Shown here: piece after piece, positions 57,965 through 64,000 of the stretch | Layout of the letters: every line of letters starts with the position of its first letter | Numbering within the stretch: the first letter of the stretch is position 1 | Assembly (NCBI GenBank): GCA_021397835.1 | Contig: JAJFZO010000863.1 | Span: 2,108,001-2,172,000 of the forward strand | Length of the DNA stretch: 64,000 nucleotides | Direction of reading: 5' to 3' | Source: Moringa oleifera | Taxonomy: Eukaryota > Streptophyta > Magnoliopsida > Brassicales > Moringaceae | Notes under the pieces: generated by a model | Told to the model about the DNA's origin: nothing | Database searches by the model: none | What the model saw: only the letters and a program-made list of their open reading frames with translations | Position numbers and translations under genes: made by a program

Positions 57965-58857
57965 ACTCACATGTGCCTTACTTCCAATTTTTCTCCAGGG
58001 GTATTAAAACACGCATGAAAAATAGTATTTCATTTAACTGTTTTCTTCATGGTTATTGAGAGACCTAAGGACAAATGTTTTTAAACTTATTTTTTTCACA
58101 GTTCTCTCAATGTCCGCTAAAAATCATTTTTTTCACAGCTTTTTCAAGTATTTAAAAACACTTTTTTCTTCACAGTTCTTTCCAGAACCATGAAGAATTA
58201 GGTGTTAACTATCTTTTTTTTTTTCTTGTAGTGTTACATGTAAACACCAAACACTAATTCCACTTTATGCGTAAAGTGAAAAATAAACCAAGAATATATT
58301 AGCTAAAGATATTACAAATATATGGGACCATAGATTTACTTTCCGATAACATGGAAGAATGAAATAAGAGGTAAAAAATGAAATTCGATTTAAAAAATTG
58401 GTTGCATAGGTAGCTAATGATGATATTAACATACCTAATCGAGATTCCATAATAATTTAATCAATGATTTTGCTTAATTCAGAAGAATACACTCTTCTAA
58501 GGTTTCGAAGGAAGCACGGTAATTTGGAAAAACTTAGTTCTTGTTATTTTGCACATGAAACTTTTTCATAATCTCAACTTTACTCCGAGTAATATCTCCA
58601 ATTTTCTCTAACATCATCAAATTTGGGCTACTAGAAGGTTTATTTTGACTATTTCGTATCAATCAGGATTTGTTTGATGGCTTCCACTTTAATTCTTTCT
58701 TTTTTTCATCTTTCTTTAGTGAAAAGAAGTTAAGAGAAGCCATAAAGTGGAAAATACGTAGCTCCCACTTTCTTCTCTTTACCGATTTCTTCATGGGAAA
58801 CCAAATTTTCATGAAAAAATAGTTTAAGTAAATAACACATGTTGCGCAGTTGTACAA
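57965..58857 (-). repeat. Tandem duplication copy A, including a CACTA-type terminus
   Basis: Minus-strand sequence starting at 58233 reads CACTACAAGAAAAAAAAAG, the classic terminal sequence of En/Spm (CACTA) transposons. Repeated subterminal motifs around tgtgaagaaaa follow to about 58000, as expected of such an end. Plus-strand flanking sequence (58240-58857) is not part of the transposon but is duplicated together with it in copy B. Confidence 0.65.
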
Positions 58858-59826
58858 CTCATGTACTTTACTTCCAGTTTTTTTCCACAGGTATTTAAAC
58901 TCCCCTGAAAACAAGTATTCCATTTAACTGTTTTCTTCACAGTTGTTGAGACACCCGTAGAGAAATGTTTTTTTAAATTTACTTTTCTTCATAGTACTCT
59001 CAATGTCCGTGAAGAAAAATCGTTTTTCTTTACAGTATTTTTTAAGTGTTTAAGAACACTTTTTTTTTCTTTATAATTCTATTTAGAATCATGAAGAATT
59101 AGGGTTTAACCATTTTTTTTTCTTCTTGTAATTTGACATGCAAAAACCCGACAAATCTTGAACATGTTAACCCTACCCAATTCCACTTCTTGCATAAGGT
59201 GAAAGATAAACCAAGAATAGACTAGCTTAAGATACTACAAATAGAAGGAACCATAGATTTACTTTTTCATAACATGGAAGAATAAAATGGGAGGTAATAA
59301 ATGAAATTCGATTTAAAAGATTAGTTGTATAAGTAGTTAATGACGATATTAACATACCTAATCAAGATTTCACACTAATTTGATCAATCATTTTGTTCAA
59401 TTTGAAAAAATACACTCTTGGGATTTCGAGGGAAGAGTGGTAATTTAGAGAAAGCTAGTTCTTGTTGTTTTGAACATGAAACTTTTTTCATAATTCCAAC
59501 TTTACCTTAGTAATATCTCCAATTTTCGCTAATGTCATCAAATTTGGGCTAATAAAAGATTTTTTTATTATTTCGTGTCAACTAAGATTTGTTTGGTAGC
59601 TTACACATCATAACTTCTTTTCATGGGTGGCTGCCACTAGTCAAGAGAAGAATTAAAGTGGGAGCAACATGGCTTCCACTTTAATTATTTCTTCTCTTGA
59701 TTTCTTTTTTAATGAAGAGAAGCCACAAAGTGGAACAGACGTGGGTCTCACTTTCTTCTCTTTAACTTTTTTTTCACGGGCAGCTAAATGTAAGTGAAAA
59801 AAAAGTTTAAGTAGACAACAAATATT
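58858..59826 (-). repeat. Tandem duplication copy B
   Basis: Repeats copy A at an offset of about 890-925 bp: catttaactgttttcttcac, the diverged terminus (ttcttcttgtaattt near 59120), aataaaccaagaata, aacatggaagaat and cttctctttaac-like blocks. It gained an inserted or diverged stretch near 59610-59700 that forms an imperfect inverted repeat. The CACTA end is mutated. Confidence 0.7.
59642..59699. repeat. Short hairpin-forming inverted repeat in copy B
   Basis: caagagaagaattaaagtgg at 59642-59661 pairs with the arm ending at 59699 (ccactttaattatttcttct plus cttg), giving a stem of about 24 bp with one small bulge and a loop of about six bases. Copy A has only one arm-like segment near 58682, so the fold arose in copy B. 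Confidence 0.6.
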
Positions 59827-59915
59827 GCATAATTACATGATACGTCTACTTTATTTCAATTTTTCTCCATCGATATATTCTATTGAACTACTTTCTTCAC
59901 GGTTGTTGAGAGACT
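59827..59915 (-). repeat. Copy C, left part, cut by the Athila-like element
   Basis: tttctccatcgatatattctattg then ctttcttcacggttgttgag matches the start of copies A and B. It stops at gagact (59910-59915). The continuation (agacccatgaaaaaatgttttttaaac) appears at 63506 after the retroelement LTR. Confidence 0.65.
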
Positions 59916-60532
59916 CCTCCACACTTAGATAATGCTTGTCCTCAAGCATACAATAATTCAAGCTCATCATCTCATCTCATCTCATCATCCTTCCTTCTTC
60001 TTCCTTTGCTTATCCAAAATAATATATTCTTTTCATTCATTAAAACATAAGATCACAAAAGAATTCTCATAAATAGCATACATGATCAGTAATCGCCTTA
60101 ACGATTTTATTGAACTTAAAATGCATAAGATCTAACACCCTCTCCTTAGATTCACTCATTCACTCGAAGTGTTTTGAGGGATTAAATAAGCTCTCTAGTC
60201 AATACATGGAAAACTTTTACCATAAGCTTGCTTGTATATCATGTTCCTTTTACCAATAAATGAATTAAAATGCAAAAATCTAAGAGTTTTAAAATGGGTT
60301 GTAATGGGGCTTAGGTAAGGTATGATAAAAGGGTTTTGGGTTAATAGAATTGAAGGAATCATACAAAACTTTTTTTTTTCATACAAAACTTTATGACGTA
60401 ACATCAAAAGATTGCTTCAATCACATTGCGCAAATCCAAGTAATGAGAATTTATACCTTTTTTTTTCTCAATCCTTTTTTTTTTTGTTTCTTGATCTTTC
60501 TCATATCTTTTTTTTTCTAATTTTTTTTCTTC

Positions 60533-60563
<31 letters not shown>

Positions 60564-61600
60564 TTTTTTTTTTATAACTTGGACCATTGATTCTTAATAT
60601 TTTGCAATCTTTTCTAAGATAAGTGAAAATTTCATATGAGTAAGCTCATATAATCCTTCAATTCAGGGTTCAAAAAGAAAAATCAAAAGAATAGTTATTA
60701 TGACTTGTATCAAGGTTAAATTCCAAAGAAAAGGCTAAGGCTCAAAGTCGGCTCTCTAGGGGTATATGAATATGGTAGGCTTTTTGAAAGAGGCTAAATA
60801 TTAAAAAAACGATAGTTTTCACCTAAATACCCTTATGATTATACACATCTAATTCTTCAAAGGAATGATTTGACGTGTATAACAAAGCAAGTTCTAGAAA
60901 AATTAACTATATATGACACATACAAAGAAGAAAATTGAGCATAATGTAATAAATGCTCATTGGCCCAAAACTCACCAAAAAGGGTTATATGTGTTAGATC
61001 TCATACAATTTTCAATCCAATATATCATTAAAAGCAACTAATCATAGTACAGTAAATGAGAATTTAAAGTCATATTTGCACACATAAAACTTTTTTTTTT
61101 TTTTTAGAATAAGCATTGGAAGGATCTAAAACTCAGAAAAGAGATATCACAAACACAAATTAAGTACCTTTTAGAGCAAGATTTTTTTGGATTTTAAATA
61201 TTTTAAAAACAATAGCATGGTAAAAACTCTCCCCCACACCTAGATCATACATTGTCCTCAATGTATTAAAAATAAATGCTCAAAAATAATAAAAGAACAA
61301 AAGAAGTAAAAAACTCCCTGAATATATCGAGCATCATAGAGACTTTGTTTACCACTGGGGAGATGAGAAAGGTGGATCGAATTCCATCTTGTCATAGAGT
61401 GCTCTCTCATCGAACTTCATTCTTGATAACTGTTGTCAGATGCATTCAAGTTACTTCATCATATTGCCTTGCAAAGGTGTGATATGCCTTCAACCATCGA
61501 CCTTATCTCTTATATATATATATATGCATATTAAAAAATAAAAATAAATTATTAAAAAAATTAAAATTTTGGGTTGCCTCCCAAAAAGCGCCTTTCTTTA
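59916..61600. other. Non-coding 3' region of the Athila-like element
   Basis: The motif ccacact(t)agat(a/c)atgc followed by ttgtcctcaa(g/t) occurs twice (about 59920-59950 and 61234-61262), suggesting an internal duplication of about 1.3 kb spacing. There is a long pyrimidine tract with (ctt)n at about 60460-60575 and a (ta)n tract at 61513-61525. No protein-coding frame was supported. Confidence 0.5.
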
Positions 61601-61639
61601 ACGTCTTTGGCTAGACGTTGCCAATTCTTAATTATAAGT

Positions 61640-62249
61640 CGGATATTATAAATCAATTTTATCAACATCATGTGCTTGAAAGCCTTGATGAAAAGGCTTT
61701 AAGCGGTGGCCATTGACCTTAAAAATCTTACCGGTATTTGGACTTTGAATTTCAACTGCACCATGCGAAAACACATTAGTAACAGTAAAAAGTCCTAACC
61801 ATCTAGAATGCAACTTACTAGGAAACAATTTTTAGCTTAGAATGACAAAGAATAACCTTTTGACCAACATAGAAAGTTTTTTTGGAAATCATGCGATCAT
61901 GGTAGGCCTTTGTTTTTTCCTTATATATTTTTGGGCTCTCGTAAGCATCATTACAAATTTCTTCTAGTTCTTGTAACTGTAGTTTCCTCAATTCACTTGC
62001 TTCATCCATTCTTAGGTCGCATTGTTTTATGGCCCAATATGCCCTGTGTTCTAGTTCTACTGGAAGATGACATGGTTTGCCAAATACCAAACGGTAAGGA
62101 GACATACCTATAGGGGTCTTATAGGCTGTTCGATAAGCCTATAGTGCATCATCAAGTCGCACACTCCAATCCTTCTTATTTGGGTTGATAGTCTTCTCAA
62201 TTTCAGGATCATATGGAACAAGATCACCTGCACCAGAAGAACGGAGCAT
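61640..62249 (-). pseudogene. Gag start fused to integrase C-half by internal deletion
   Basis: From the ATG at 62249, 24 bp after the primer site in the minus-strand direction, the frame reads MLRSSGAGDLVPYDPEIEKT, a gag-like opening. It then passes without a frame break into the integrase sequence NPNKKDWSVRLDDAL, a stop in place of a conserved Trp, [37 protein letters not shown] and [12 protein letters not shown]. After a small break it continues with [23 protein letters not shown] and [11 protein letters not shown]. Everything between gag residue about 20 and the integrase core is gone. Confidence 0.7.
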
Positions 62250-62273
62250 TAAAATAAATCTAATTAAAACCAA

Positions 62274-62291
62274 TCCCCGGCAACGGCGCCA
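62274..62291 (-). other. Primer binding site, tRNA-Asp type
   Basis: The plus strand reads ccccggcaacggcgcca, so the minus strand is tggcgccgttgccgggg. This is the tRNA-Asp-complementary primer site typical of Athila and Tat lineages. It lies about five bases from the LTR end. Confidence 0.85.
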
Positions 62292-62296
62292 AAAAT

Positions 62297-63504
62297 TGTT
62301 GGTTGTCGAGACCAACAAATTAAATTCTTAAATTCTTGCTCAAAATATTAAACTTGTAGTATAGATGAGCAACGTCTTTCCACAAAGATTGGTTAGATTT
62401 ATTTTTTTGCAAAATAAAATAAAAGAAAAGGGGGTTTGAGGAGTTAAAAATAGATCAAATAAGAATAACAGAAAAGGAAAAATTAATGTAATAAAGTATC
62501 CAGTCAAAGGTATAATTTTAGGTTTGATTTAGGAATTGATCATTGATGCAAAGATAAAAATCTTTTAATCTTCACTGAATTAGTTATGGTTGTTGGTACC
62601 ACCTAACAACCTGTTTTTCCTTACTTCTTTGATAACCAGGATACGATCTCTAATTATTTCTCTTATCAATAAACAACCCTAGATACGATCTTAGGATTTA
62701 ATTTATCAATAGCATTAAGAATTAGAAAAACTATCAATTCTAGCCAATAAACGCATATGTAGGTTTATTTAAACTAGATTATTTATCTTCATAACATAAA
62801 TTGAAAACCTCTTTTGTAATCAACTATGTTATTTACTACTTATATTAGAACACTTAAACAATTACAGATTTAAAGTTTTAAATAGTAACCTATTATTTTG
62901 ATGATTAAACAAAGGGCCCTTTTTGTTGCAATCAACCAAAATAATATTTTTAATAAGCACAGAAGATAAATAAACAATGAAGAAATAAAGAACAAATAAA
63001 ATTAGTTAGATCTCACAATTCTGAAGAATCAAACCCTTGATTATCCTTTGACTGAAAGAGATGTTTAGCAATCTATGAAAGGAAAAAGATCTAAGAAAAG
63101 AAGAAAGTAAAAAATAAACTCTGGTTGTTCCTTTGAAGGAATTACCTCCCCTTTATATAATAATCCTTAAACATAATAACCTATTTTAACTAAGACTCTT
63201 AAAGATAAAGATAAAGATAAAATTCTACAATTGCTTTTTAAATAAAAAATAAAGTCTTCGTTTGGTGAAATTCCAATGTTATTGGGAGTCTCAGCGCCTT
63301 ATCCAAAGACATCTTCTAGTTCATCCACATCTCTTAGGAATCCAACTTTATATCTTTAAATAATGAATTTGAGTCCATCTTAGTTGATTTCCTCAATCCA
63401 CCCTATTAAATATAAAACATAGTCAAAATCCAAGATTTAATCATTTATAACCAATAAAATACGAAAAAATATAATAATATATATGATTATTATGTATTCT
63501 ATCA
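62297..63504 (-). repeat. 5' LTR of the Athila-like element
   Basis: About 1208 bp, reading TGATAGAATACATAATAATC at its minus-strand start (63504) and ending CCAACA beside the primer site. The promoter box tatataaagggg (minus strand, about 63153-63164) lies inside. The end near 62300 holds a small inverted repeat (ttggt, tgtcgag, accaa). Confidence 0.78.
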
Positions 63505-63570
63505 TAGACCCATGAAAAAATGTTTTTTAAACTTACTTTTCTTCACAGTTCTCTTAATGTTTATGAAAAA
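63505..63570 (-). repeat. Copy C, right part (CACTA subterminal fragment)
   Basis: agacccatgaaaaaatg then ttttcttcacagttctc matches 58060-58110 and 58950-59010. It is the continuation of copy C beyond the Athila-like LTR. It stops abruptly at 63570 against copia sequence. Confidence 0.6.
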
Positions 63571-64000
63571 AAATCATATTTTGCAGTAAAAGGCAAAGGA
63601 ACAATGGCAATCAAAGGTTGCACAGGTTTCAAATTAATTTTTAATGTTTTATGTGATTTTAAAATTAATTAAAATCTTTTGATTATTGGTTAACTCCTAA
63701 AAAAGAGATATAAGGTGCTATTTAAAGATAATTATTGCTTGATTATTGATGCACAAGACCAAAAACTGTTTAAAGTCTCAACGAAAGGTAAAATATTTAC
63801 CTTGAATATGATAAAAGAAAAGCAAGCTGCAGTATATGAAGAAGACAATAATATGGGATACTTTCATTATAAGGCCCTACCTTTTATAAAGAAGAACAAT
63901 CTTAGAGGAGACTTATCTAAATTAAAGGAGGAGCTTCCTAAAGATATTAGTTTTTAATATGGGAAGCAAATTATTTTTTTTTAACAAAACAAAGCTTGGA
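63571..64000 (+). pseudogene. Copia protease/pre-integrase remnant, second copy of the 46-kb family
   Basis: gcagtaaaaggcaaaggaac begins a close match to 46765-47170: AVKGKGTMAIKGCTGFKLI, a stop, LLKKRYKVLFKDN, KEKQAAVYEEDNN and NNLRGDLSKLKEELP (open stretch 63715-63957). It is cut at its left end by the CACTA fragment and runs off the window. It keeps fewer stops than the 46-kb copy and retains the EEDNN-type segment. Confidence 0.75.

Larger units (their letters stand above)
59916..63504 (-). mobile_element. Athila-like Ty3/gypsy remnant
   Basis: It carries one LTR (62297-63504), a tRNA-Asp-type primer site, a gag start fused to an integrase C-half, and about 1.6 kb of downstream non-coding DNA (59916-61600). 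The second LTR on the left is missing. The flanking duplication-unit sequence (gagact on the left, tagacc on the right) fits a 5-bp target duplication agact/agacc. Athila assignment rests on the integrase tail and primer type. Confidence 0.72.

Noticed and set aside
60412..60597. A 61-codon frame rich in Phe and Ser that looks like a membrane peptide.
   Set aside because: It is the translation of a polypyrimidine and (ctt)n tract, with no other support.

Overview
This is nuclear DNA of a flowering plant, most likely a dicot. The genes have GT-AG introns, encode plant-only families, and sit in AT-rich DNA full of decayed LTR retrotransposons. I cannot name the species. No prokaryotic operon, CRISPR array, rRNA or tRNA gene was recognised.

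Layout. 1-9033: a decayed Ty1/copia element (reverse transcriptase/RNase H end at 1-471, an LTR-like end at about 8190-9033) split by a large Ty3/gypsy insertion of Tat/Ogre-like build. The gypsy part has an integrase remnant, a 45-bp tandem array, a 165-bp tandem array and a possible antisense ORF. 9111-19172: a complete but dead copia element with target-site duplication ACTAT, interrupted by a second, antisense copia element (11592-16101) with its own near-perfect 5-bp duplication. 19543-21825: a pollen-receptor-like LRR kinase gene whose start codon lies only about 375 bp from that LTR. 22560-33590: a third copia element (minus strand) interrupted by a plus-strand gypsy element (25664-31132).

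34582-52355 is a gene island with four apparently intact genes. They are a USP-domain receptor-like cytoplasmic kinase (10 exons, 770 aa), a conserved plant protein of unknown function (4 exons, 314 aa), an mTERF organellar factor (7 exons, 609 aa) and, on the minus strand, an oxidosqualene cyclase (18 exons, 760 aa). One internally deleted copia element (about 45.4-47.7 kb) lies between the last two. 52.9-64 kb is again repeat-rich: a MULE transposase tail, a CACTA-type terminus inside a 0.9-kb tandem duplication, an Athila-like gypsy remnant with a tRNA-Asp primer site and a gag-integrase deletion junction, and a second copy of the 46-kb copia family at the right edge.

The genes do not form an obvious pathway. 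The cyclase makes triterpene or sterol skeletons in the cytosol/ER, but no P450, acyltransferase or glycosyltransferase accompanies it here, so a biosynthetic cluster is not supported. I found no convincing new biological system. The strongest observations are the readable order of nested insertions, the cyclase's unusual MFCYCR product-control motif, the degenerate kinase motifs of the LRR kinase, and the tandem-repeat architecture of the large gypsy element. Splice sites were assigned by eye from GT/AG signals, frame continuity and family knowledge.
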